Shown piece by piece: positions 1 to 10,675 of a stretch of 64,000 nt of DNA. A program made the translations under genes and the position numbers. This stretch comes from Argopecten irradians (lineage: Eukaryota > Mollusca > Bivalvia > Pectinida > Pectinidae): assembly GCF_041381155.1 (NCBI RefSeq), contig NC_091139.1:9300383-9364382 (forward strand), written 5' to 3'. Each line of letters begins with the position of its first letter. Within the stretch, counting starts at the first letter, position 1. The notes under the pieces were generated by a model. That model was not told where the DNA came from, made no database searches, and was given only the letters and a program-made list of their open reading frames with translations.

Positions 1-785
1 GCCCTTATAGGAAACTTAAAAACAAAAACAATAGGTCTTTTAAGCCCTTATAGGAAACTTAAAAACAAAAACAATAGGTCTTTTAAGCCCTTATAGGAAA
101 CTTAAAAACAAAAACAATAGGTCTTTTAAGCCCTTAAAAGGAAACTTAAAAACAAAAACAATAGGTCTTTTAAGCCCTTATAGGAAACTTAAAAACAAAA
201 ACAATAGGTCTTTTAAGCCCTTATAGGAAACTTAAAAACAAAAACAATAGGTCTTTTAAGCCCTTATAGGAAACTTAAAAACAAAAACAATAGGTCTTTT
301 AAGCCCTTAAAAGGAAACTTAAAAACAAAAACAATAGGTCTTTTAAGCCCTTATAGGAAACTTAAAAACAAAAACAATAGGTCTTTTAAGCCCTTATAGG
401 AAACTTAAAAACAAAAACAATAGGTCTTTTAAGCCCTTATAGGAAACTTAAAAACAAAAACAATAGGTCTTTTAAGCCCTTATAGGAAACTTAAAAACAA
501 AAACAATAGGTCTTTTAAGCCCTTATAGGAAACTTAAAAACAAAAACAATAGGTCTTTTAAGCCCTTATAGGAAACTTAAAAACAAAAACAATAGGTCTT
601 TTAAGCCCTTATAGGAAACTTAAAAACAAAAACAATAGGTCTTTTAAGCCCTTATAGGAAACTTAAAAACAAAAACAATAGGTCTTTTAAGCCCTTATAG
701 GAAACTTAAAAACAAAAACAATAGGTCTTTTAAGCCCTTATAGGAAACTTAAAAACAAAAACAATAGGTCTTTTAAGCCCTTATT
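1..785. repeat. 43-bp tandem repeat array, about 18 copies
   Basis: A 43-bp unit starting GCCCTTATAGGAAACTT repeats head to tail about 18 times from the first base, so the array probably continues to the left. Copies are almost identical. The fourth and eighth copies (from 130 and 302) share a variant, AAAAGG for ATAGG, spaced exactly four units apart, which suggests a 172-bp block was duplicated once. The array breaks down at about 775-785. It lies downstream of the last visible exon of the minus-strand lectin gene and may sit in one of its introns. Confidence 0.97.
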
Positions 786-1827
786 GGAAAGCCTTAAAAA
801 TTAATGTGTTGAAAAGCCTTAACTAGAATTGTAAATCAATGCCCAGCTGATCATGACAACCAAATGGCATTCATAATTATGTTAACCGTGGTAGCCAAAT
901 GACATCTGATGTATTCCGAATTATAAGCATTTGTCTCCATTTATATATATGTAGCAATGGTCAGTTTAATCAGACAGATCAATCCATTATCTTTCTATGG
1001 TAGCCGTTATTAAACCATGTGGTGAGTGGAATGGTATGCAGCCATATATTAACTGACCACCTTTAAACTAAATGTTTCCAAAGACTAATTTGTTAATTTA
1101 CAACAGATTTGCTACCTGGTTACTATGGTGAACAGACTCTCAGACAGGAGGACACAATATAATAATAAAAAAAGTTATTTTTGTAATTAAAAGTATGTGT
1201 GATATTACTTAATTAATGAATCTTGAAATGAGATGTAACATAACAAAATGGTTACTTACAAACTGTAAAATCACACGATTTAGCGTTATGTGAATTAAGG
1301 TTTCACATAGTCTATTTTCTTATTTGCTTCATTAAAGGGAAACACAACCAAAACATTCTTGAGATGATAATACATAACGGAAATACAAGCATAATCCTAT
1401 CTTATTATATGGACTTGTTTATCATTTGTATTCAATAAGATAAAGAAAATTAATTGTATAAAGATGGGGATAAAAAATGTTTATATAATAATATTATCTT
1501 AATACTTAGTCAGAAATCGATATAGCAATTTATCGATTTAAAATTAAGTAATATCAAACATGCCCTATTATTCACATAAAGTGATTACATAAATTAATTT
1601 TATAAAATTAATTTAACAATTTTTAAAGCGACATCGTAAAAATATGAAAAGTTATTGCTTTAATGAAACAAATATCGACGTTGTGTTTTTTTTATCTCCG
1701 GCAAACCCACAAGTAATTAAAAGGTTAAATCTGAGGAAAAAAAACCACAGGATTCCATATTTAATAAAGTTACGAGTTTCGCATACAAAGTAATGGCATC
1801 ACAAGGGCAAATGACGTAACTACTTAC
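786..1827. other. Non-coding AT-rich stretch
   Basis: No exon or repeat was recognised here. It should be intron or 3' flank of the minus-strand lectin gene, because the exon ending at 1828 closes on a donor site and the second half of the lectin domain is still missing. I looked on the minus strand for the usual WND/Cys exon and did not find it. Confidence 0.5.
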
Positions 1828-4241
1828 GACATATTTGCTGAAAGCGTGTTTTCAACGTAATTCTGAATGATTGCATCCTCGATAGGAAACAATAGACCGC
1901 CATCTAATGCACATTTCCCTTGTGCTCCTGCGAGAGTTTTAGCTCCTTCAAGAAACCAGATGCACCAGTTCCGTTTCCTATCCTGCATGAACGCAGATCC
2001 GTCGGGACAGACCGAACCATAATATTGTCCTGAAGATAAAATAAGAATAAATATTGCACCGTTACTCTCCAGGGAAAGAAATCTACAAATGCAGACTTAG
2101 ATACATCTACAGTTTAGTCCTGTTAATACGAATGCCTGGGGATCCTTCAAATTAGTTTGTAATATGAGATAACATTTGTACAAGAAACACAGAAATGAAA
2201 AAATGAGACTTTTGGACAGGGACATACTACTGTGTGTGAAATATCCACTGTTTGCGAATAATTGAAGTGCATGTGTCGAAAATCGGCAGTGGTCGATTAT
2301 CAAAACATACCTGTGTCACGATTTGCCAATTTTAGTGTTGGCACTTTGCATTATATGGGTTTGAAACAACACAAAAGTACATGTACCCAGGTGACTCGGA
2401 AATCATTACGTTTTACCCGCGTTTTCGTTAAACCGCTTCGTACTAATGGGTAACAAATACAAAAATATTTAATACAATTTGCAGGGGATTTCAAACTCAT
2501 TCGTATAAAATGTGTTTTTGTGTTATCGTAGTTTGTATTGTATTGTATTACCTTTCCGAAACGACTTTTAATTTTTTAAATCGGAATGTAAAAGGAGATC
2601 GATAATCTTATAGAGTCGCAAAAATTATTAACTTACCGTTAATGATAAACTCATCATCATCTTCTGAAAAAATTAATTAGAAGAAATGAAATGTTAATTT
2701 TCATAACGCGGGTCGGGTCGTCTTATGTTTCCCGCCGTCGTCCTAAATACCGCGCGATACTTGATTACCACTGTGCATGACGGCAAAACAGCGAAATGAA
2801 TCTCCACAGTTATCATATGTTACGCAGGAAATCTTGCATATATTTGGTGTTGTTACCTCATCTAAGGCCATCGATTTGTATTTTGTTATGTTATTAATAT
2901 TTTTGAAGGAACCTTTAAATTTTGCTCCTGAATGGTAATGGACCTTTAAGTGGGTTTGACTGTATTCTATCCAGAAGAAGAAAAAGAAAGTAACAATATC
3001 AGTTTTGTCAAAGATACCAATGCCAATTTCAGAACTTATAACATTGTGTTAGCTTTCTTAACATCTTAACTTTCTAGGGTTAGAATCGTGCCATTGAATT
3101 TACCATTAAAACACCCAAAAGTGACCCCGCATGCTCCCATACATATGAGGTAAATTCCATCCATCGAGTGATCAAGTGTTTAGATTAAAGAAAAATCAAG
3201 TGTTATTAAAAAAAATCATAACTGTACAGTGACATCAAAAAATGACTTGCATAGATCCTATGTAAACTACACTGGTAATTCTGGTATACATAACTGTACA
3301 GTGATATCAAAAAATGACTTGCATAGATTCTATGTAAACTACACTGGTAATTCTGGTATACATGTTTGGGTAGAAAACAATCACTTATTAACGGCCGTTT
3401 CTGAAACAACATGTCCCGACCTTTATTCCTTGTATGTAGATAATATTTGACCTACATCTTTTTTTTTTATTCGAGAAATACAAAAATACTCAGAAAGCAA
3501 ATTTTGATATAACGGAGGAAAAATCTATGTAAGAATTAGGATCAAACCGAAAGATAACAACACTTAATCAGGCTGAACTTGGATTATTTCCGATAATAAC
3601 TGACATGACTGCAGCAGTTAGAGCTAGGGGGAACTTAAATCAGTACAGATATTATCTAACACAAACCTAGGGTCCAGGTTAATTTAACAAAACTACCCCA
3701 CAAGCTGATCGGTGAATAGCATTTTTGTAACATGCTCTAGCGACCATTTCTTATAAGTTATATGCCGAAAACGTTGCATTGAAGCAGATGTTTAAACTGT
3801 GCTTTCCCAATCTAAATCCTTTAAGCTATCATAGAGTTGATATCATCCTTTATACGAAAAAAGGGATATTTCGTTTAAAGCAGAACATTTTATAGATATT
3901 AAAAATGGTTATTTAAAATACTACAAAAGTATACCAACGCCCTACTTTGGTGAAGGCAGGTATTATTTTTTACGAGTAGTGTTAGTTGGTCGAAACATAT
4001 CGTTATTTTTAAAATAATGTTTTACTGAGGTATCGAAATATACAGTAGACCTGAATACAGTATATACAATGGAGAGTACAAGGCGAAATTAAAATACCAT
4101 GTTCTTTAGGCAAATCCAAGAGGTAGAATTACATTATTAAAATAATATCACAATTACTTATCGCTATAGATATATTGCAAAATGATACTCACTTAGAAAA
4201 AAGAAAATCAGAGAACATATTTCCAACACCCAGAATTTCAT
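1828..4241 (-). CDS. C-type-lectin-like secreted protein, 5' part (three exons)
   Basis: Minus-strand gene assembled by eye. Exon 1 (4193-4241) starts at ATG, encodes a hydrophobic signal peptide (MKFWVLEICSLIFFFL) and ends at donor GTGAGT. Exon 2 (2637-2663) is a 27-bp micro-exon encoding an acidic linker (KDDDEF), with TTTTTTCAG before it and GTAAGT after it. Exon 3 (1828-2029) starts after TTTATCTTCAG and ends at GTAAGT. The first two junctions are phase 1; exon 3 ends in phase 2, leaving the coding sequence open. Exon 3 has the N-terminal half of a C-type lectin fold: CPDGSAF, a WCIWF stretch, then KCALDGGLLFPIEDA. Such domains bind glycans or proteins outside the cell. The C-terminal half, with the calcium-site and last cysteines, is not visible and presumably lies left of the window. 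Confidence is high for the exons and moderate for the family. Confidence 0.7.
2548..2957. repeat. Decayed copy of the AAAGG-ended MITE family
   Basis: The segment at 2698-2745 (CATAACGCGGGTCGGGTCGT) matches the interior of the elements at 7148-7494 and, inverted, 6005-6227. The right edge near 2950 resembles their inverted end (ATGGACCTTTAA). The left edge near 2552 (TTACCTTTCCGAAAC) looks like a truncated end. The 27-bp lectin micro-exon (2637-2663) lies within these limits, so either the element inserted around it or the left boundary is wrong. Confidence 0.35.
3217..3360. repeat. Two-copy 72-bp tandem duplication
   Basis: The 72-bp segment starting CATAACTGTACAGTGA occurs twice back to back (3217-3288 and 3289-3360) with only a few differences. 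It lies in the first intron of the minus-strand lectin gene. Because 72 is a multiple of three it leaves reading frames open on both strands, but nothing suggests coding. Confidence 0.9.
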
Positions 4242-4512
4242 TTCGGAGCCTGAATAAGTTTCCTTTCTGCTGAGTATGGTCAGAAATGAAACGCTAGACG
4301 TTTTATTTGAATATTGTCTCTCGATCCAAAAATAGATAACTAATAGTATAGTCTTTACGTGTCGGTTTCAATGATTGATTAATTCAAACTAAATAAGTTT
4401 TATTCGTGACAGTTCACACAATGACATGTAGAACACGTCTTAATTTGAATATAAATACAAATGTACTTATATATTAAAGTGATACACATTAATTATGTGC
4501 GTCTCTGCAATA
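4242..4512. other. 5' flank of the lectin gene
   Basis: Sequence between the lectin start codon and the mariner insertion. It should hold the 5' UTR and promoter of the minus-strand gene. No confident TATA or initiator element was picked out. The mariner sits only about 270 bp upstream of the start codon. Confidence 0.4.
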
Positions 4513-5840
4513 CGAGGGGTGTTCCGAAATTAATGTTACTTGCGCAATATCTCGTAGAAATCGTGCTAAATGGGCTTAAAACTACCTCGTGGCGATAGCG
4601 TGATATCTGAAGCGTGATATAGGTAAATATCTCGCTCACAATTACACTGACCTTGGTGCTGTGTACATTGTTTTGTAGCGCACTCGTTACACTCTATACA
4701 AATATGGTTGGCAAGAGAGTTGAAAACGTAATTGAAATTAGGGCATATATCCAAGGTAGGTCTCTACTTGGCCTAAAGCCGGTGGATATTCATCGTGAGG
4801 TGTGTGATATATATGGGAAGGGTCACATGTCATATATGACTATTTGTAGGTGGGTTGCTCGATTTAAGTCGGAACACCAGCAGCTTAAAGATGCTGCCCA
4901 CACAGGTCGCCCTGCAACAACAACAACAACAAAGCATAACATTGAACTAATTCGGCAAAAAAGATGCAAGGTACACTGTCCGGCAGTTAGCTAAAATGAC
5001 AAGCTTGTCTTTAGCACGTAATAGTTATTCATTGCATTTTAAAGAAACTGCTTAAGCTGGGCAAGATCAATGCCAGGTGGATACCCCATTTACTAACAGA
5101 CAACCAAAAGAGGTCCCGGGTTGACAAGGCCAAATCCTTATTGAAGAAACACCCAAAATACAACAAAAAGGCTTTTGATAATTTGGTCACAGGTGATGAA
5201 ACATGGGTGTATTTTTTCGAACCCAAAAGAAAATGCTCTAATCGAATCTGGGCAAACAAAAACGCCAGGCGCGCGAGCATTGCTAAAAGAATACGCACCG
5301 TGAGGAATGTTTTTTATGTCAAATTCTTTGATAACAAGGGTCCAATCATTCAAATCCCTGTTCCAAAAGGCAAAACTGTCACAGCGAAGTATTATAGAGA
5401 CGTTGTACTTCGAAAACTTAAGAAAGTCTACAAACGCCGCCGCCCACAGACAGGTTTGAAGTACCTCAGGCTCTTACATGATAATGCGCCAGCACACAAG
5501 GCGCGCATTGTAACGGAGATTTTGAAGGCAGAAAAGGTCACTGTCCTCCCCCACCCTGCATATTCACCAGACTTGGCCCCCTGTGACTTTTTTTTGTTCC
5601 CCAAACTAAAATTTCACCTGTTTGGAACAAATTATAAATCAAGAAATGCCCTTGGCTCTGCCATTTACCAGTATCTTATGAGTATACCAATTCAAGAGTA
5701 CGAAAACTGTTTCCAAAAGTGGATCGATCGGTTGAATGCAGAGGGGGAGTACTTCGAGGGACAGGGCAAAGTAAAATGATCAGAATTACTTCTATTAAAG
5801 AGAAATCACCAAAGTAACAATAATTTTGGAACACCCCTCG
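4513..5840 (+). mobile_element. mariner (DD34D) transposon, full length but decayed
   Basis: A 1,328-bp element with inverted ends of about 30 bp (CGAGGGGTGTTCC at the left, GGAACACCCCTCG at the right) flanked by TA duplications (4511-4512, 5841-5842). It carries one transposase gene with the DD34D signature, which places it in mariner within the Tc1/mariner superfamily. The ends still match well, but the transposase is frameshifted, so the copy cannot act on its own. Confidence 0.95.
4704..5779 (+). pseudogene. mariner transposase, frameshifted
   Basis: The start at ATG 4704 gives MVGKRVENVIEIRAY, a helix-turn-helix DNA-binding N terminus. The linker motif WIPHLLT follows, then the catalytic core: first Asp in TGDETW, second in HDNAPAHK, third in YSPDLAPCDFF. 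Thirty-four residues separate the last two Asp, as in mariner. The family cuts and pastes DNA at TA. The reading frame is broken at an A-run near 4960 and again near 5020. The second part is open from about 5024 to the stop at 5779. All three catalytic Asp survive. This is a plain DNA-transposon relic. Confidence 0.93.
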
Positions 5841-6004
5841 TACACTTCAGTGTTACATTGTAAAACTTTTTTTCTTGTGAATCGCCTCAATTAGCTAACA
5901 TGACCATTGCAAGGAGTTTTATATTTTGAAAATATTTTAGGTAATAAACGCCGGATTTTAGATTGGTCAATTTTGGTTTATACAAATTTCCTCACTTTGT
6001 ACTT

Positions 6005-6227
6005 AAAGGCCCACTGCCTTTCCGAAATAAGAATAACTATCTATAATTATAAGTAAGACGGCCCGCGTTATGAAAATTGATATTGAATTTATTTTAATTA
6101 ATTAAATAATTAAAAATGTGACGATAAGTGTAGCATTAACGGTTACTGTTGAGATTCTACAAAATAATCAATCTTGTTTTACTTTCCCGTTTTAAAGATT
6201 GGAAAAAATGAAAGGTTGTGGACCTTT
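6005..6227. mobile_element. Short non-autonomous DNA element, AAAGG-ended
   Basis: About 223 bp. The left end AAAGGCCCACTGCCTTTCCG and the inverted right end (GTTGTGGACCTTT) are related, flanked by TTAA-like bases. The interior carries AAGACGGCCCGCGTTATG, the reverse complement of a motif in the copies at about 2700 and 7310. It has no coding capacity. Confidence 0.55.
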
Positions 6228-6632
6228 AATGTTGGTTGTTCCCTCAGTCACTGCTGTTCCATTGTCCTAAAACATTTAGCATAATAGGACGTTGAGTAAA
6301 AAAGAGAAAACCGACTTCTCTTTTATAAAACTTTGAGCTGTTTTAAAAAAAGAAAAAGCTTAGCTAAGGCGTGATCATGTTAATACATGCATTATGTCTT
6401 ATATAGTTGACAGTATCGGAGAAAACTTTGAAGGAGTAACTTACACTCTGAATACAATTAAATACGTTAATCATATATTTCTGGAATTCAATAAATATAT
6501 CAATTTCATCTCTACATTTACATTTACATTCATAAACTTAAACATATTGTTTTCTGAGAATATACCCGGAATAAGGTTTTTAACTTTATGTTATAAAATG
6601 ATTTTATCTTTTTTTTTTCATGTGATATGTAG

Positions 6633-6725
6633 CAACTTCGCTAGCCAAGGGTATTAGTTCGATTCTCTTTCTACTAACGGTAGTAGGAAGAGAATCGGAC
6701 TTAATACCCTTGGCTAGCGAAGTTG
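6633..6725. repeat. Near-perfect hairpin, arms about 43 bp
   Basis: The arm starting CAACTTCGCTAGCCAAGG pairs with CCTTGGCTAGCGAAGTTG around a loop of a few bases at about 6677. There are only about two mismatches over the arms. As RNA it would form a long stem like a miRNA precursor; as DNA it could be a tiny foldback element. No flanking duplication was recognised. Confidence 0.9.
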
Positions 6726-7147
6726 GATATGTGACAAGTCGATTCTGAGTACAGAAAATATATTTTAAGACTTCAAAGAAGTCTTTAAAAAGCAACTAGT
6801 CTAATTTAGATTTATTTTTTTCCATTAATATTTTTAATCTTAAAATATTTAATAGGATCTAACACATTAATAGCACAGCTACACAATACCTATATAATAA
6901 GTAATACGTAATTGTAATTTTTATGAAAGTGTTAGTATATTAGTGTATTTGTTAGTCACTTCTGGTGGTTGTCATAACCAGGCAGTTCAATTTCAGATCA
7001 ATGTTTGTCCAGAAACGGTCCAACTCTATTTTTCTTTCTTTAATTGTTGTAACCTGAATTCAAATTATATGTAGGACAACGAATACTAGCACCCAACATA
7101 TAAATATTGATCCATGGCAACAAGACATTTATTGTACTCATAGAATT
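6726..7147. other. Non-coding stretch
   Basis: AT-rich sequence between the hairpin and the next MITE. No ORF, repeat or splice-bounded exon could be supported. Confidence 0.4.
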
Positions 7148-7494
7148 AAAGGCGCACTACATTTCCGGAAATGATTAAGCTGTTGTTTTTTATTTTATTT
7201 TCACTGTAAACGCGAGTTTGATCATTGTGTCCCCCAATGTTATTAGCTTACAATTTCCTATCACTTCATGAAAAATTGTGAACAATTATATTATTTTTCA
7301 TTTCCATAAAGCGGGTCGTCTTATGTTTCCCTCCGCCTTCATTATAACATACACAGGAATATATCTGGTGTGATATCATCTTAAAAATCGAATGATATAT
7401 ATGATCTGACGTTTTATTTGATATTAATTAACTTAACATTTTTATCGATATAGATTAACTTTTTATTTTTTATTTCGGAAATATAATGGGCCTT
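7148..7494. mobile_element. Short non-autonomous DNA element, AAAGG-ended
   Basis: About 347 bp. Left end AAAGGCGCACTACATTTCCG; right end TTCGGAAATATAATGGGCCT, its imperfect inverted copy. The interior motif AAGCGGGTCGTCTTATGTTT is shared with the copy near 2700. Superfamily not assigned. Confidence 0.6.
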
Positions 7495-7840
7495 CAATAT
7501 ACTTTCAGTTTATTTAGTGTTTCGATATCATGTCTGTTAAGATCAAATATGTGTGCAAATAAATGTCTAAGTAAACAGATAGACTAGAGTTGTCTATTCT
7601 ATTGAATTAAATTGGTCCATTTTAGCCTCAGACACTACTGCAATGACATAAATAGATAGATTGTTTACATTTGTTAAACATAATCAAACATTTTCTATAT
7701 GTACAACTATTGTGTTATTGTGTTTTATTAGACAATGTCAAAATGTACATTGTCTGGTATCCGTTAATTGAATAGAGCTAAGGACACGTGTCTAGTCCAC
7801 GTGCTTTACGAAATCTAGAAGATATATGAGATATATCCAG

Positions 7841-7966
7841 GGGCGGGGGAGCAGGGGGGGGGGGGGGGGCAAAAAGACATGTTTGCCCCCCCCCACACCC
7901 CCCTCCCTGTTCCCCAGGACGGAAGGGGCAAACATGTCCCCCCCCCCCCCCTCCCCCCCCCTTTTT
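7841..7966. repeat. G-run and C-run tract
   Basis: Long uninterrupted G runs on the left and C runs on the right frame an inverted core (ACATGTTTGCCCC and GGGGCAAACATGT). The C-rich and G-rich strands could form i-motif, quadruplex or hairpin structures, and the exact run lengths may be sequencing artefacts. Open frames across it are Gly/Pro-rich and not credible as genes. Confidence 0.85.
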
Positions 7967-8297
7967 TTTCGCCGGCCGAGTGAAATGTTCTAAAAACGCA
8001 CATTTGAAAGAAAAAAGCGTCCTTCTGCACATTTTTGTACTTCAATTTAGAAAATTTTCTGCTGCGCGGCGCTTTTCCTACAACGTTCAAGCACGTAATG
8101 TTCAAACCTTTAATAATGAAAATTCAATACACACGAACTAGACTAAAAATGTCCATCAAGGGATTATACTATTTCAAAAAATGCTTCTTAAAAGATTAAT
8201 TTGTTTATGTGTCTTAGCAAGACAATCAACACTCACAATTATCATTTCTAAATGCACGTAACTTTAAATCGAAAAATAACCGTGTTAGCAACGCTTT

Positions 8298-8612
8298 AAA
8301 ATCATCAAAAAACATGGTAAAAATCATCTCATCCATTCCTAATCATACATTTTTCCCGGGGTGACCCCAAGACCCCCTGTAAACCAAAATATCGCGCCTT
8401 CGGCACTCGCAATTCAACAAAATGCATCGTAAAACTCATCTCTGCCATTCTAAATCGTACAATGTTTACCGGAGGAGACCCCCGGACCCCCAAACACCAA
8501 AATCTCGCCTTCGGCGCTCGCAAAATCATCAAAATACATCGTAAAGCTCATTTCAGTCATTCTTAATCGTAATATTTTTCCAGGGGATACCCCGGACCCC
8601 CCAATCTCGCAC
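8298..8612. repeat. Three imperfect tandem units of about 112 bp
   Basis: Three diverged units begin near 8298, 8410 and 8521. Each has a CAT(C/G)GTAAAA-like part, a CCGGGG/GACCCC-like part and CGCCTTCGGC(A/G)CTCGC. The block sits in a stretch bounded by CCAGGGGCGG (7838) and CCTACGCCACTG (about 8810), which may be the ends of one decayed transposon. That larger element is a guess. Confidence 0.7.
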
Positions 8613-8880
8613 GCTAATTTGAGTATTCATTAATTTCCCGTTATCGATGCCACTGTCTACAGATGTGTACAAGGGTTACAAGTAATAATATGTGAAAAAT
8701 ATATATCAAATATCTCCTGTGGGTGCGAGGCGCGCGAGTGGGGGGTTAGTAACGAAATATTGAGGACCTTTGCCCACCCCCACCCCCCTCCATTACGTTT
8801 CATCTTCCTACGCCACTGATATCAATACTAATAAATATATATTTTATTCAGATGTCACATACATTGTACGACAACATATT

Positions 8881-8940
8881 TAAGGAATAAGTTTTTATTT
8901 TGTTGAGGTTATGAGGGTATAATGAAAATGGAAAACGTAA
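8881..8940. repeat. Half copy of the TAAGGAAT palindromic MITE
   Basis: TAAGGAATAAGTTTTTATTT followed by TGTTGAGGTTATGAGGGTAT matches the left arm of the complete element at 54104-54265. The right arm is missing here. Confidence 0.7.
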
Positions 8941-9022
8941 AAATTATGTAACCACGGTCAATCTGTCTGACCTTACGGAATGACAGAACAGACACTGCAT
9001 ACAGCACGCGCATACTTTCAGA

Positions 9023-9876
9023 CATCGTCGGAGACCCAAGGGTGATCGCACTACACTACGCTACACTTATCACCCGTGGGCAAATTTACATGCATGAAGA
9101 ATTTGATTGGTTCCAGTACGTTTTTGCGATGGGATTTCATCCAATCAGAGTAAGCGTTATATACAGTATACGGCAGCAGAAACAAGGATGGCCAACACTT
9201 GCACCTGGCGAATGTTTGGGTACACGATACTGTGAGCGCACGAGCGGTGTATACACGTGTGTGTATGGGTCAGGTAAACTATGAACAAAAGCGTTGTTAG
9301 CTTCTTTCATAGCAGTATAGGACTTTATTAGGTATTTCTGTAATAATATTATGCTTAATTAGGGCTTAAATATGTATTGTCATATGAGTGTTTTATACTA
9401 ATAGTCTTAATGTTATTAGGTATAATGTACTACTTGGGCATACATGTACGTATGTTGTAGCTCAACGTCATGGAGCCAACACCGTCTTCATCTACATATT
9501 GTAACCATGCAAACAAAGCTGGTTGACTCTCATCGTGGTCAACAACTCCATTCTACCCTTGGTGTCATACCTCCATCCTCACCATGCTACCATGACCTAT
9601 GTGGTCATATGAGATAGTTTTGGAAGATAGATATCTATATGATTTGTCCTTGATCGTTTCTATACAAAACTCGCATGATTTTTATGGGCGCCGCCATTTT
9701 TGGTTTATCTTCAAGCTACTAAACCAGCTTTCATTCTGAAGAGTTCCGAACTATATATCGAGTATTCTAATTGGTCAATTCTAGTATGTGAATTAGCATA
9801 TATTTTACGATGAGTTTGCCCACGGGTGATAATTGTAGCGTAGTGTAGTGCAATCACCCGTGGGTCTCCGACGATG
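9023..9876. mobile_element. Foldback DNA element with 9-bp target duplication
   Basis: The two ends are inverted copies: CATCGTCGGAGACCCA at the left, TGGGTCTCCGACGATG at the right. Strong identity covers about 62 bp, then weaker similarity to about 150 bp. The same 9 bases, ACTTTCAGA, flank both sides (9014-9022 and 9877-9885). Within each end CCCACGGGTGAT and ATCACCCGTGGG form a local hairpin (one mismatch on the left). Long inverted ends with a 9-bp duplication are typical of Mutator-like elements. There is no transposase inside the 854 bp, so it is non-autonomous. The superfamily is inferred from the duplication length only. Confidence 0.75.
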
Positions 9877-9885
9877 ACTTTCAGA

Positions 9886-10229
9886 TGTATTTCTTTAAGT
9901 GAGACAGTTAACAAAACAAAGACACGAACAAACGAATGGACTGAATGGAATGATAGATGGACGGATGGACAAGGAGGCACGCACGGTTTACGATCACAAT
10001 TTGCATCCAAGGATGAACGCACAGTGCTGAAAAAAGGTGAAAGTTAGAATAACGCTGATATTATATGCAGTCAATTTGCTCAAAGAGTGCAACATAGTTC
10101 AAGTTATATGTGTCGTTAGTTTCATATTCACGAATCAACCTCCAGTGCATAGAGTTTAATTTTACAACGTTAAATAAGAGTTCAAAGTGAACTTTAAGAG
10201 TACTGCCAAAACTTATGATATTTACGTCT
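9886..10229. other. Non-coding stretch
   Basis: Contains a GATGGACGGATGGACAAGG stretch like the tails of many invertebrate repeats; a similar GGATGGATGGACGGACAG occurs at about 40522. Nothing else is supported, although a minus-strand frame at 10061-10261 could extend the PHR-like reading in another frame. Confidence 0.35.
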
Positions 10230-10675
10230 TCAGTGCAGTAGAATGAATACAAATGGTCCAACCATGAATTGAATGGTTACGTCTCGGTGAGTGACGTCAG
10301 TAATGGCGCATTCAAAATAGTGATACAAAGGATGATATGTGTGTTCTAGAATAGTGTAAGTTTTCCAAGCTTGTATCCTGATCGGAGTATCAAACAGAAC
10401 ATACCCCATGCTTGATTTGTCAGGCTGCAAGCGTTCTCTTGGTTTTGTATCTTCAACAAGACAAACGCCATCCTCATATATTTTTAAATCGACGCTACTG
10501 TCTTCGACTTTGGTGAAAAACGATCCAAATCCGAACAGGTATACATCTACAGAAGTCTTGAATGATACAACTTCGTCTACAGCTGTTGTAGTCCACATTC
10601 CATTGTAAACTGGACCATTCCTATATCTTATCGGAACTTCTTTTCTTATCTGATTTCTCAGATGTCAACGCCATT
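10230..10675 (-). CDS. PHR-domain-like protein fragment
   Basis: The minus strand is open from just after an in-frame TGA near 10675 to a stop at 10230; the first ATG is at 10598 (122 aa). The residues read like a PHR beta-sandwich domain as in BTBD1/2/3/6 and MYCBP2/PAM: VDEVVSFKTSVDVYLFGFGS near the start, then GYVLFDTPIRIQAWKTYTIL, the 'F..P..I.p...Yt' strand. PHR domains act in ubiquitin-ligase and BTB adaptor proteins. No BTB or BACK region is visible upstream, and the normal PHR C terminus is not clear. It may be one exon of a larger gene or a retrocopy remnant. The family assignment is by pattern only. Confidence 0.4.

Noticed and set aside
7778-8105. Gly/Pro-rich open frames over the G and C runs
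   Set aside because: Produced by homopolymer runs; no domain and no splice context.
9042-9284. 80-residue frame
   Set aside because: It lies mostly in the left inverted end of the 9-bp-duplication element.
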